Positions 54,426 to 63,476 of a stretch of 64,000 nt of DNA are shown in pieces (positions within the stretch are counted from its first letter, which is position 1; every line of letters starts with the position of its first letter). The stretch comes from Leucobacter luti (lineage in GTDB: Bacteria; Actinomycetota; Actinomycetes; Actinomycetales; Microbacteriaceae), in contig NZ_CP080492.1 in assembly GCF_019464495.1 (NCBI RefSeq), forward strand, positions 2,108,001 through 2,172,000, written 5' to 3'. Below the pieces are notes generated by a model. The model saw only the letters and a list, made by a program, of their open reading frames with translations, was not told the origin of the DNA and made no database searches. The translations under genes were made by a program, and so were the position numbers.

Positions 54426-55901
54426 CTAGGGTCGCGCCGCGGCGCGAGGCTGATAGGTGGTGATCTGGGTGGATCGTGCGACGATCGCACGCAGATCGGC
54501 GAGCTCGGGACCGAGCTGACCGAGGGCCTGTGCTTGCAGCAGCATGTTGCCCATCGCGGTGGCCTCAACCGGTCCGGCGAGCACGGGCAAGCCGGAGCGG
54601 TCCGCGAGCCGCTGGCACAGCAGCGTGTTTTGCGAGCCGCCTCCGATGATGTGGATCACCGAGACGTCGCGATCGGCAAGCGCCGCCCCGGTGGTCACCG
54701 CGTCGGCAAACGCAATCGCGAGGCTCTCGACGATCGAGCGCACGATCTCGGCCGGCCCCTCTGGGGCTCGCTCGCCACGCTCGGTGAACCAGCTCAGGAT
54801 CCGGCCGGGGATATCGCCAGGCGGCATGAACACCGGATCGTTGACATCGAACACCGGGACCGGGCCGGACACGCGTGCCGCCGCGTCGAGCAGTGCACTC
54901 AGCGTGCTCGCCCCGCCGGCACTCAGACTCGCTGCGCCGGACTCGCTGCGCTCCCAGTGCCGCAGTGACTCGGACAGCAACCACATGCCCATGACGTTGT
55001 GGAGGAACCGAGTGGTCCCCGCCACGCCGCCCTCATTCGTGAAGTTCGCTGCGCGCGCCGCCTCCGTGAGCACCGGCGCATCGAGTTCGAGGCCGACGAG
55101 ACCCCACGTGCCACAGGAAATATAGGCAAAGTCTGAGCGGGTGCTGGGGATCGCGGCTACCGCTGAGGCCGTGTCGTGCGAGGCGACTGCGACAACGTCG
55201 AGTGGCCGCCCCACGATCGCGGCCACGTCTGGCGTGAGCGGGCCGAGCCTGGTCCCTGCGTCAACCAACGGAGCCAGGATCCGGCGGGGGATTCCAGCCC
55301 GGTCCGCAAGCGCAAGATCCCACTCGCGGGAGCGCGGATCGAGCAGCCCGGTCGTCGAGGCGTTCGAGCGCTCGGTGGCTTCCGCGCCGGTGAGCCAGAA
55401 GTTCAGCAGATCCGGCACCAGCAGCATCCGATCTGCCTCGGTGAGCAGTTCCCCCTCGGTCGCCAACTGGAAGATCGTATTGAAGGTGAGGTGCTGCAGC
55501 CCGTTCCTGGCGTACAGTTCCTCGGCGGAGACGCGCGCGTGCACCGCAGCGACCCCGGCATCGCAGCGGGCATCACGATAGTGGTACGGAATTCCGAGGA
55601 GCCGGCTGTCGCGGAACAGGCCATAGTCGACGGCCCATGAGTCGATCCCGACCGAGGCGATCTCGCCAGGCGCGCTGCGCTCAGCGGCGGTGAGGCCGGC
55701 GAGCGTCTGCCGATAGAGCTCGAGCAAATTCCAGTGCAGCCCGTCGCGGGTGCGCACTGGATCGTTCGCAAAGCGCGCGACGTGCTCGGTCCGCAGCACT
55801 CCGCCGTCGCGGTCGGCCTCGACGCGGCCGACGATCACCCTGCCGCTGGTTGCGCCAAGATCAACTGCGGCGACGGCGCCCCGCGCGCGCTGCTCGGTCA
55901 T
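54426..55901 (-). CDS. rhaB: Rhamnulokinase
   Basis: 491-residue FGGY carbohydrate kinase. N-terminal [14 protein letters not shown] phosphate loop, the RhaB-type [15 protein letters not shown] and [13 protein letters not shown] segments, [21 protein letters not shown] and the C-terminal ATP site [14 protein letters not shown]. It phosphorylates L-rhamnulose to rhamnulose-1-phosphate. Overlaps the aldolase/dehydrogenase stop by 4 bp, confirming the rhamnose assignment. Confidence 0.95.
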   Translation of the reverse strand: MTEQRARGAVAAVDLGATSGRVIVGRVEADRDGGVLRTEHVARFANDPVRTRDGLHWNLLELYRQTLAGLTAAERSAPGEIASVGIDSWAVDYGLFRDSRLLGIPYHYRDARCDAGVAAVHARVSAEELYARNGLQHLTFNTIFQLATEGELLTEADRMLLVPDLLNFWLTGAEATERSNASTTGLLDPRSREWDLALADRAGIPRRILAPLVDAGTRLGPLTPDVAAIVGRPLDVVAVASHDTASAVAAIPSTRSDFAYISCGTWGLVGLELDAPVLTEAARAANFTNEGGVAGTTRFLHNVMGMWLLSESLRHWERSESGAASLSAGGASTLSALLDAAARVSGPVPVFDVNDPVFMPPGDIPGRILSWFTERGERAPEGPAEIVRSIVESLAIAFADAVTTGAALADRDVSVIHIIGGGSQNTLLCQRLADRSGLPVLAGPVEATAMGNMLLQAQALGQLGPELADLRAIVARSTQITTYQPRAAARP

Positions 55902-57936
55902 CGCAGGAATGCGGCGGCGACGCCGGAATCGACGGGAATGTGCAGGCCGGTCGTGCGGGTGAGCTCGGGGCCGGTGAGTACGTAGACCGCGTCGGCGACG
56001 TTCTCAGGCACGACTTCGCGCTTGAGGATCGTGCGGTTTGCGTAGAACTGGCCGAGATCCTGCTCGTCAACACCGTAGGTTGCGGCGCGGTTCGCCCCCC
56101 AGCCCGAGGCGAAGATGCCAGATCCGCGGACCACGCCATCGGGGTTGATCCCGTTGACGCGGATCCCGTGCTCGCCCAGCTCCACGGCGAGCAGCCGCAC
56201 CTGGTGGGCCTGGTCGGCCTTTGTGGCGGAGTACGCGATGTTGTTGGGGCCGGCGAAGACGCTGTTCTTCGAAGAGATGTAGATGACATCGCCGCCCATG
56301 CCCTGCGCGATCATGGCGCGAGCCGCAGCCTGAGAGACCAGGAAGGAGCCCTTAGCCATGACGTCGTGCTGGAGGTTCCAATCCGCCTCGGTGGTGTCGA
56401 GCAGTGACTTCGAAAGTGAGAGCCCAGCGTTATTGACGATGAGATCAACGCCTCCGAAGGCGAGCACTGCCGTGTCGATGGCTTCCTGCACCGCCGCGGC
56501 ATCAGCAACGTTCGCTGCGACGCCGATGGCGACGTCAGAGTTCCCGAGTTCGGCGGCTGCCGCTTGCGCCTTTTCGAGATCCAGATCGGCGACGACGACA
56601 CAGGCTCCCTCGGACGCGAGGCGGGTGGCGATGGCCTTGCCGATGCCGGAGGCTGCTCCGGTGACAAACGCGATCCGGCCCTGGTGCGACTTCGGCCGGG
56701 GCAAGCGCTGCAGCTTCGCTTCTTCGAGCGCCCAGTACTCGATGCGGAACTTCTCGGCGTCGCTAATCGGAGCGTAGGTGGAGAGTGCTTCAGCACCGCG
56801 CATCACATTGATGGCGTTGAGGTAGAACTCGCCAGCGACGCGCGCGGTCTGCTTGTTCGCGCCGAAACTGAACATGCCGACGCCGGGGACCAGCACGATG
56901 AGCGGATCGGCGCCGCGCATCGCCGGGCTGGCCTCGTCGGCGTGCGCGTCGTAGTACGCCCGGTAGTCGGCGCGGTAGGCCTCGTGGAGCTCGCCCAGGC
57001 GGGCGATCTGCTCTTCGGCCGACGCAGTTGCGGGGAGGTCAAGCACCATTGGCTTGACCTTGGTGCGGAGGAAATGATCCGGGCAGCTGGTGCCGAGGGC
57101 GGCGAGGCGGGCGAGTTCTTCGCGCGCCATGAAATCGAGTACGGCGTCACTGTCGGTGAAGTGGCCGACCATGGGCTTATCGCGGCTCGCGATGCCACGG
57201 ATCACGGGGGCGAGCTGTGCGGCGCGGGTGCGGCGCTCGGCCTCCGGCAGGGCTTCGAAGCCGGCGATCACGGGGCCGAACGGCTCAGCGGCTCCGTGCT
57301 CGGCGATGTAGGCGGCGGCGGTGTCGATGATCCAGAGCGAGTTCTGCTCGGTTTCTGCGCTCGAATCGCCCCACGCGGTGATGCCGTGCCCGCCGAGGAT
57401 GCCGATATGGCTTCTGGGTGCGCTTCTTTGATCGCGGCGATGTCGAGGCCGAGCTGGAAACCTGGGCGGCGCCACGGCACCCACACGACGCGGGTGCCGA
57501 AGATCTTGGCGGTGAGGGCTTCGCCGTCCGCGGCGGTCGCGATCGCGATCCCGGAGTCGGGGTGCAGGTGGTCAACGTGCGCGGCATCGACGAGGCCGTG
57601 CATGGCCGTGTCGATTGACGGAGTCGCGCCGCCCGTGCCGTGCAGGCAGTAGTCGAGAGCAGCGACCATCTCGTCTTCGCGATCAACACCGGGGTACACC
57701 GACGTGAGCGCGCGGAGTCGATCAATGCGCAGCGCCGAGAGGCCGGCGGCGGTCAGCGTGCCGAGATCCCCGCCGGAGCCCTTCACCCACATGAGCTCGA
57801 TCGTCTCACCGGTCACCGGATCGATGGCAGGCCCCTTCGCGGAGGTGTTGCCTCCGGCAAAGTTCGTGTTCTTCTTGTCGGCGCCCAGCCGGTTGGAGCG
57901 GGCGAGAAGTTCCTCAGCGGCGAGGGGGAGAGTCAT
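55898..57936 (-). CDS. Bifunctional rhamnulose-1-phosphate aldolase / short-chain dehydrogenase (frameshifted)
   Basis: About 679 residues after repair. The first 400 or so are a class II (zinc) aldolase of the RhaD/FucA type: NFAGGNTSAK, WVKGSGGDLG, and the zinc His pair in HVDHLHPDS. The last 260 are an SDR: AFVTGAASGIGKAIA, VNNAGLSL, SSKNSVFAG, Y-S-A-T-K, ending [10 protein letters not shown]. Together they split rhamnulose-1-phosphate to dihydroxyacetone phosphate and lactaldehyde and oxidise or reduce the latter. The frame breaks at GG 57409-57410; one more base joins PEA to HIGILGGHGITAWG. Start at 57936 (MTLPLAAEELL). Confidence 0.9.
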
Positions 57937-57958
57937 GGGTGCTCCTGATCCGAGTGTG

Positions 57959-57987
57959 TTGTTTCGTGTGAATGTAACACGAAATAA
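57959..57987. promoter_or_regulatory. Candidate operator upstream of the rhamnose genes
   Basis: Inverted repeat TTGTTTCGTGT-N7-ACACGAAATAA (10 of 11 pairs) in the 82-bp gap between deoR and the aldolase gene, 23 bp before the start codon. Likely DeoR target. Confidence 0.65.
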
Positions 57988-58018
57988 CATGACCGACAAG
58001 TGTGTGGGGCTGATGGGG

Positions 58019-58780
58019 TTAGCGGATCTCCACTTCGTCACGGTACGGGTCGAGTCGGGGGTCATTTGGGTCAAGCTCCGTAATGAGCGTGGCGACCTGG
58101 GCGAGTCGCAATGCCATGCCCGTCGAGCGCTTGCCGAGCTTGGAGGAGTCGACGCACAGCACGGTGCGATCGGCGGAGTCTGAGAGGTGGCGCTTCACCT
58201 CCGCTTCGGCCAGAGATGCTTCTGAGCTGCCGCCCTCTGGGCTGACGCCGTCGGCCGAGGTGAAGAACACTCGGGTGTGCAGGAGGCGGGCGCCCGCGTT
58301 CGCAATCGGTCCGACCAGGCTGCCGGTGACCGGTTCGTGAGTGCCGCCAGTCAGGTGTGCCGTGACGCTGCCGAGTCGTGTGAGGAGCTCAAATGTCTGC
58401 ACCGAGTTCGTGCACGCGGTGAGCTCACCTCGATCGCCAAGCATCTCCGCGAGCGCGTTCACCGTCGTAGATGCGTCAAGCGCGATCGCACCCCCGAGCG
58501 GAACGAGCTCCAGTGCTTTCTTGGCAATCGCGCGCTTTGCGCTGCCGCGCATGGCAAGCCGCTCGTCGTAGCTGCGCGGGCCCGTTGCGCTCACGGCACC
58601 GCCGCGCACACGCTTGAGGGCCCCCTCAAGCTCGAGAATCTCGAGATCGCGCCGGATCGTCATCGACGAGACCTCGAACTCGCTCGCAGCCTGCTCGAGC
58701 GAAATCTCGCCAGCGCGCTGGATATGCTCGACCAGTTCCCGTCGTCGACGCTCGCCGTCGACACTGCTGTTTACGGCCAT
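58019..58780 (-). CDS. DeoR family regulator of the rhamnose unit
   Basis: 253 residues. The N-terminal helix-turn-helix has RRRELVEHIQRAGEISLEQAASEFEVSSMTIRRDLEILE in family form with the DeoR tail RVRGGAVS. The C-terminal sugar-phosphate sensor has ALDASTTVNALAEML, TNSVQTFELL and FFTSADGVSPEGG. It lies upstream of the aldolase/dehydrogenase gene in the same direction, with an inverted repeat between them. Probably induced by a phosphorylated rhamnose intermediate. Confidence 0.92.
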   Translation of the reverse strand: MAVNSSVDGERRRRELVEHIQRAGEISLEQAASEFEVSSMTIRRDLEILELEGALKRVRGGAVSATGPRSYDERLAMRGSAKRAIAKKALELVPLGGAIALDASTTVNALAEMLGDRGELTACTNSVQTFELLTRLGSVTAHLTGGTHEPVTGSLVGPIANAGARLLHTRVFFTSADGVSPEGGSSEASLAEAEVKRHLSDSADRTVLCVDSSKLGKRSTGMALRLAQVATLITELDPNDPRLDPYRDEVEIR

Positions 58781-58820
58781 GATTCCGAGTGTAGTGACTC
58801 GCCGCTACGCTAGGACCACG

Positions 58821-59570
58821 ATGGTTTCCCTTGCCGCTGAAGAACGTCGCGCATGGCTGCTGCAGCGGCTGAGCGCGATGCAGCGCGTCTCCCTGGCAGA
58901 GGCGGCCGACGAACTCGGCGTGAGTGAGATGACCGTGCGGCGTGATCTGGACGGGCTAGAACTCGGCGGCACGATCCGGCGCGTGCGCGGCGGTGCGATG
59001 TACACGGGCCCGGTGAGCTTTCATGGCCGTGAGCAATCGTACGCGGCCGAAAAGGCGGTCATCGCCGAAAAGCTGCTTCCGCTCGTGCCGGATCGTGGCA
59101 TCATCGCGCTCGATTCCTCAACGACGATGCACCAGCTCGCGCAACGGATTTCGGGCTCTGGGGACCTCACGGTGGTGACGAACGGGATGCTCACGTTTCA
59201 AGCGCTGCAGGAGCGGCCGGGGCTCACCGCGGTGCTGACGGGAGGGGCTGCTGATCGGCGGAGCGACTCGCTGATTGGTCCGGTTGCGACCGGATTCGTG
59301 TCGCGAGTGCGGTTCTCGGCGTTCTTCGCTTCTGCCGCAGCGCTGGATGAGCGCGGGTGCCACGAAGGCACACTCGAGGAGGCGGAGGTGAAGCGGGCGA
59401 TCGCTGCGGCGTCTGCTCGGGTACTGATCGGCGTGCATCGCGAGAAGCTGGACAATGTTTCGGTGGCACGCGCGGTCGACATTTCAGAGATCGACACGCT
59501 GGCAACGGAGCTTGCGCCCGATTCCCGCGATGTTGCTGCATACCGGGCGCTCGTCTCCGACTTGCGCTGA
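58821..59570 (+). CDS. DeoR family regulator of the second sugar unit
   Basis: 249 residues. EERRAWLLQRLSAMQRVSLAEAADELGVSEMTVRRDLDGLE-type helix-turn-helix, RVRGGAMY, then ALDSSTTMHQLAQ, VTNGMLTFQAL, VLTGGAADRRSDSLIGPVA and FFASAAALDERGCHEGTLEEAEVKRA. It is divergent from the rhamnose DeoR gene, 40 bp apart, and precedes the ribose-type ABC operon. Four 10-bp repeats upstream of that operon are its probable targets. Confidence 0.92.
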   Translation: MVSLAAEERRAWLLQRLSAMQRVSLAEAADELGVSEMTVRRDLDGLELGGTIRRVRGGAMYTGPVSFHGREQSYAAEKAVIAEKLLPLVPDRGIIALDSSTTMHQLAQRISGSGDLTVVTNGMLTFQALQERPGLTAVLTGGAADRRSDSLIGPVATGFVSRVRFSAFFASAAALDERGCHEGTLEEAEVKRAIAAASARVLIGVHREKLDNVSVARAVDISEIDTLATELAPDSRDVAAYRALVSDLR

Positions 59571-59717
59571 TCTCGGCCTGCTGGGTCCTGTGCTGATCTC
59601 GGGCTAGCTGGAGTCCGTGCCAATTTTGGACGGGCCTTCCGGCAAGCCGCGCTTCAGTGCGCCGCTAAATCACAGCTGAATCGCCACCACGTGAAATCAG
59701 TGCGCAAACAGCTATTC

Positions 59718-59757
59718 ACAAAATTTGACAAAACTTAACAACTTAGAACAAACTACA
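59718..59757 (+). promoter_or_regulatory. Phased 10-bp direct repeats, candidate DeoR operator
   Basis: Four adjacent 10-mers, each beginning ACAA: ACAAAATTTG, ACAAAACTTA, ACAACTTAGA, ACAAACTACA. This AT-rich island lies in GC-rich DNA 42 bp before the ATPase start. Spacing of one helical turn is typical of DeoR-family sites. TTGACA inside it (59725-59730) could be a -35 element. Confidence 0.6.
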
Positions 59758-59799
59758 TGTCACGTAGGGAAAGCCACGATGAAGTGAGGTGCGTGCAGC

Positions 59800-61326
59800 A
59801 TGTCAGCACACGACGTATCCGCGGTCACAGATCGCGCGGCTGGTCTGTCGCTGCAGGCGATCGGACTCGTCAAGGAGTATCCGGGTGTGAGGGCACTCGA
59901 CGGGGTCAGTCTCGACCTCCGGCCCGGTGAAGTGCACGCCATCATCGGCGAGAACGGCGCGGGCAAGTCCACGCTAATTAAGACGCTCGCGGGCGCGATC
60001 GCCCCGACGAGCGGTACCATCACGGTCAACGGTGAGGCCCACGATCGACTGACACCACAGTCTGCGCGCGAGCTAGGCATCGCGGTGATCTACCAAGAGT
60101 TCACCCTGTTTCCGAACCTCAGCGCCTCTGAGAATGTGTTCCTCGGCGAGTTCATTCGCAAAGGGCCAGTGCTCGATCGGAAGACGATGGCTGCGAAGTC
60201 TGCAGCGTTGTTCGCAAGGCTCGGTGTCACGATCCAGCCCAGCGCGCTGGTCGAGACTCTGACGACCGGATATCAACAGATCGTCGAGATTGCGAAGGCG
60301 CTGTCGAAAGAGGCCAAGCTCCTGATCATGGATGAGCCTTCGGCTCCGCTGACCGCGTCTGAAGTCGACGCGATGTTCGCGATCGTTGAGACCCTGCGGC
60401 GCGAGGGAATGACGATCGTCTATATCTCGCACCGGATGGAAGAGATTTTCAGGCTGTCCGATCGCGTAACCGTGCTCCGTGATGGCCGGTACGTCGACAC
60501 CCTGGTTACCGCACAGACCTCGAAGCGGGAACTGATCTCATTGATGGTGGGTCGTGAGCTCGGAGAGGGATATCCGCAGCGGGATCATACACCGCAGGCG
60601 CCCTCGCTGACCGTCTCCGGGCTCTCTGGAAACGGGGTCAGAGGCGTCAGCTTCGAAGCGCGACAGGGCGAGATCCTTGGCTTCGCAGGCCTGATCGGGG
60701 CAGGCCGAACCGAACTCATGGAGCTCATCTTCGGTGCCAAACGCCCAGAATCCGGAACTGTCGAGTTGCACGGGAACTCGGTGCTCTCGCTGAACCCCAT
60801 CGAAGCGATCCGAAACGGTATTGCACTGGTGCCTGAGGACCGCAAGCGACACGGCCTTATCCTCGAATTCTCAATCGAGCAGAACATATCGCTGCCACGG
60901 TTGAAGTCGCTGTCACCGGGAGGCGTGATCTCGAAATCCGCGGAGCGGGAGCTCTCGGACCAGTACATGCGTGAGCTGCGGATCAAAGCGCCAAGCGGTG
61001 CAGAGATCGTTGGCAACCTCAGCGGGGGCAACCAGCAGAAAGTGGTGCTCGCAAAGTGGCTCGCGACCAGCCCAGAGGTGCTGATCTTCGACGAGCCAAC
61101 GCGTGGCATCGACATTGGAGCGCGACATGAGATCTACCTGATCATGAACCGCCTTGCGGAAGAAGGGAAGACGATCCTCATGATCTCCTCCGATATGGAA
61201 GAACTCATTGGAATGTCTGACCGGATCGTTGTGCTGCAGGAGGGCCTGCAGCGCGGACTTCTCGAGAAAGACGACATTACTCAGGAGGCCATCCTCACGC
61301 TGGCTTCAGAAGGAGACCTCGCATGA
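59800..61326 (+). CDS. Sugar ABC transporter double ATPase (RbsA type)
   Basis: 508 residues with two nucleotide-binding domains. First: IGENGAGKSTLIKTLAG, the degenerate signature region TTGYQQIVEIAKALS, and MDEPSAPL. Second: FAGLIGAGRTELMELIFG (variant Walker A, as usual in RbsA), NLSGGNQQKVVLAKWLA and IFDEPTRGIDIG. Energises sugar import with the single permease and binding protein that follow. Overlaps the permease by 4 bp. Confidence 0.95.
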   Translation: MSAHDVSAVTDRAAGLSLQAIGLVKEYPGVRALDGVSLDLRPGEVHAIIGENGAGKSTLIKTLAGAIAPTSGTITVNGEAHDRLTPQSARELGIAVIYQEFTLFPNLSASENVFLGEFIRKGPVLDRKTMAAKSAALFARLGVTIQPSALVETLTTGYQQIVEIAKALSKEAKLLIMDEPSAPLTASEVDAMFAIVETLRREGMTIVYISHRMEEIFRLSDRVTVLRDGRYVDTLVTAQTSKRELISLMVGRELGEGYPQRDHTPQAPSLTVSGLSGNGVRGVSFEARQGEILGFAGLIGAGRTELMELIFGAKRPESGTVELHGNSVLSLNPIEAIRNGIALVPEDRKRHGLILEFSIEQNISLPRLKSLSPGGVISKSAERELSDQYMRELRIKAPSGAEIVGNLSGGNQQKVVLAKWLATSPEVLIFDEPTRGIDIGARHEIYLIMNRLAEEGKTILMISSDMEELIGMSDRIVVLQEGLQRGLLEKDDITQEAILTLASEGDLA

Positions 61327-62345
61327 TCTCAAAGCTTCGTCCACGCCTGCATGAACTCGGGATCGTACTGGTCCTGGTGCTCCTGATCATTGGGTTTAGC
61401 GCGCTCTCCCCCAACTTCCTGGACGCCACGAACCTGTTCAACATCCTGCGCCAGGTGACCACGCTCGGGATCGTGGCTGTCGGCTTCGCGTTCGTGCTGC
61501 TCACGGGCGGGATCGACCTCTCGGTGGGGTACCAGATCTCGCTGTATGTGGTGGTGTGCGGGATTATGATGTCGCAGTTTGATGTGCCGTGGCCTCTCGC
61601 GATTGCACTTGTGCTGGTGCTTGGGGTGTTCATTGGACTGATCAACGGGCTGATCATTACCCTCACCGGAGTCGCGCCGCTCATCGTGACGCTGTCGATG
61701 ATGACGATCCTGAATGGCGTGAGCTACCTCCTGTCAAAGGGGCTCCCGATTTCGGGCTTCCCCAGCGAATTCTCTGTGCTAGGCCAGGGCGCGTTCATAG
61801 GGGTGCCGATCTCTGTGATCGTGCTCGTCATCGTCTGGGCCATCGGGTACTTCATCGCAAACAAGACCTATGTCGGTCGCTACTTCTACGCGATTGGGAA
61901 CAACGCTGAGGCCGCGCGCCTCTCGGGGGTGAATACGCGGCGCACGCTGCTGCTTGTGTACGCAATGTGCGGCCTGTTCGCGGCCGTCGGCGCCGTACTA
62001 CTGCTGTCGCGGTTGAACTCAGCACAGTCGGCCACCGGCGCAGGCTTTGAGTTCAGCGTGCTGACCGCCTGCGTCCTTGGGGGCGTGAGCGTGATGGGCG
62101 GACGAGGCAGCCTGTTCGGTGCGTTTATTGGCGTACTCATCGTCGGGGTGCTCGACAACGGCCTCGTGCTCCTCAACGTCAGTGAGTACGTGCAGCTCGT
62201 CATCAAGGGCCTGATCCTCTTGACTGCTGTGATCTATGACGCTATGTCCAAGCGTTCCGGCGGGCGGCGCAAGCAGATCGGAGGCGTCTCGGTCTCACGT
62301 ACGCCTGCTCCGGAGTCGAGGACTTCCACGATCCCGCTTTCCTAA
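61323..62345 (+). CDS. Sugar ABC transporter permease (RbsC type)
   Basis: 340-residue inner-membrane permease of the BPD_transp_2 family, about nine to ten helices. Diagnostic stretches: VAVGFAFVLLTGGIDLSVG, GLINGLIITLTGVAPLIVTL, YAIGNNAEAARLSGVNTRR and GGVSVMGGRGSLFGAFIGVLIVGVLDNGLVLLNV. One permease gene means a homodimer, as in RbsC. This differs from rhizobial rhamnose importers, which use two permeases, so the substrate is probably not rhamnose. Confidence 0.95.
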   Translation: MISKLRPRLHELGIVLVLVLLIIGFSALSPNFLDATNLFNILRQVTTLGIVAVGFAFVLLTGGIDLSVGYQISLYVVVCGIMMSQFDVPWPLAIALVLVLGVFIGLINGLIITLTGVAPLIVTLSMMTILNGVSYLLSKGLPISGFPSEFSVLGQGAFIGVPISVIVLVIVWAIGYFIANKTYVGRYFYAIGNNAEAARLSGVNTRRTLLLVYAMCGLFAAVGAVLLLSRLNSAQSATGAGFEFSVLTACVLGGVSVMGGRGSLFGAFIGVLIVGVLDNGLVLLNVSEYVQLVIKGLILLTAVIYDAMSKRSGGRRKQIGGVSVSRTPAPESRTSTIPLS

Positions 62346-62404
62346 CGGGCGAGGCATCCACTCGCCGGCCACGCAAGTCCACGAAGTTTGACGAAAGGAA
62401 CATC

Positions 62405-63379
62405 ATGAAGAAGCTCATTTCAATTGCGGCTACTGGAGCACTGCTGCTCGGCCTCGCTGCGTGCAGCACAGGTGGTACCACCTCCGCTCCTGCGGCAACC
62501 GAGCACACCGTTGGGGTGACGTTCTCCGACCTCTCGAACCCGGTGTGGGCCGAGCTGGTACAAGAGGCGCAGCGCTACGGCGCCGAAGAGGGCGTCGCGG
62601 TGAACTACGTCGATGCAAAGAGCGACGCTGCAACCCAAGTCACCCAGATCGAGAATTTCATTCAGCAGGGCGTCGACGCGATCATCATCTGTGCCGTCGA
62701 CTCGAAATCGCTTGAGGCTGCAACGAAGAAGGCGCAGGATGCCGGCATCAAGGTGGTTGGCTACACGCAGGTGCTCGACAATTACGACGCTCAGTACCTC
62801 GTTGACGCCTACGAGACCGGCTACGCGAACGGTGAGGCCGCAGGAAAGTGGATCACCGAGAACTACGGCGACGAGAAGGTCGTTGAATGGGCACTCATGG
62901 ACCTTCCGACGTTCCCGGAGATCATTGACCGAGCCAACGGCATCAAGGAAGCCGTTGCCGCGACCGCTCCGAACGCAAAGCTTGTCGCAACAAACTCCGC
63001 GCTCACCGCTGAGGAAGGGGTCACCAACGCCGAGAACTTCCTGCAGGCGAACCCTGATCTGAAGATGATCGCGACGATCGGCGGTGGCGGCGCACAGGGC
63101 GGCAACGAGGGCGTGAAGGCCAGCGGAATCACCGACTTCGATTCCTTCGGATTGTTCGGTATCGACGCCACCGAGATCGAGATCCAGAACATTCTGAAGG
63201 GCGATCCGCAGAAGAGCTCGATTAGCCTCGGCGGTGGCAAAGCCCACGGCCGCACTTTGATCGACATCACCTCCGATCTGCTCGCCGGTGAAAACGTCGA
63301 GAAAGACCAGTACATGCCAGTCACCGTCATCGACAAGAGCAACGCTCAGGAGTACTTCGAGGAGACGTTCGCGAACTAA
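62405..63379 (+). CDS. Sugar-binding lipoprotein (RbsB type)
   Basis: 324 residues. Leader MKKLISIAATGALLLGLAAC with the lipobox LAAC, then the Peripla_BP_4 fold (VGVTFSDLSNPVWAELVQEAQRYG; QIENFIQQGVDAIIICAVDSKSLEAATKKAQDAGIKVVGY). AAAGGAACATC gives a strong ribosome binding site. A GC-rich hairpin follows 9 bp after the stop. Ligand is not predictable; the family binds ribose, xylose, galactose and others. Confidence 0.94.
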   Translation: MKKLISIAATGALLLGLAACSTGGTTSAPAATEHTVGVTFSDLSNPVWAELVQEAQRYGAEEGVAVNYVDAKSDAATQVTQIENFIQQGVDAIIICAVDSKSLEAATKKAQDAGIKVVGYTQVLDNYDAQYLVDAYETGYANGEAAGKWITENYGDEKVVEWALMDLPTFPEIIDRANGIKEAVAATAPNAKLVATNSALTAEEGVTNAENFLQANPDLKMIATIGGGGAQGGNEGVKASGITDFDSFGLFGIDATEIEIQNILKGDPQKSSISLGGGKAHGRTLIDITSDLLAGENVEKDQYMPVTVIDKSNAQEYFEETFAN

Positions 63380-63388
63380 TTCGTCGTC

Positions 63389-63421
63389 GGGTGGTGCGGA
63401 CCGACCGGAGGTCCGTGCCAC
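63389..63421 (+). terminator. Intra-operon hairpin after the sugar-binding protein gene
   Basis: 13-bp stem with 11 pairs, GGTGGTGCGGACC / GGTCCGTGCCACC, 7-base loop, 9 bp after the stop. No T-run. The next gene starts 55 bp on in the same direction. Confidence 0.55.
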
Positions 63422-63476
63422 CTCGCCACTGCCAGCGCGGTCTCGTCATGAGACGCGAGAGTCGAGGACACACCAC

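Noticed and set aside
205..57410. Programmed ribosomal frameshifting at the broken genes
   Set aside because: Sites lack slippery heptamers with a downstream pseudoknot and occur in unrelated families that are not known to use recoding. A uniform one-base loss in G/C runs fits base-calling error better.
59571..59660. Short direct repeats around the words CTGATCTCGG after the DeoR gene
   Set aside because: Only two partial copies, no structure or position that suggests a function.
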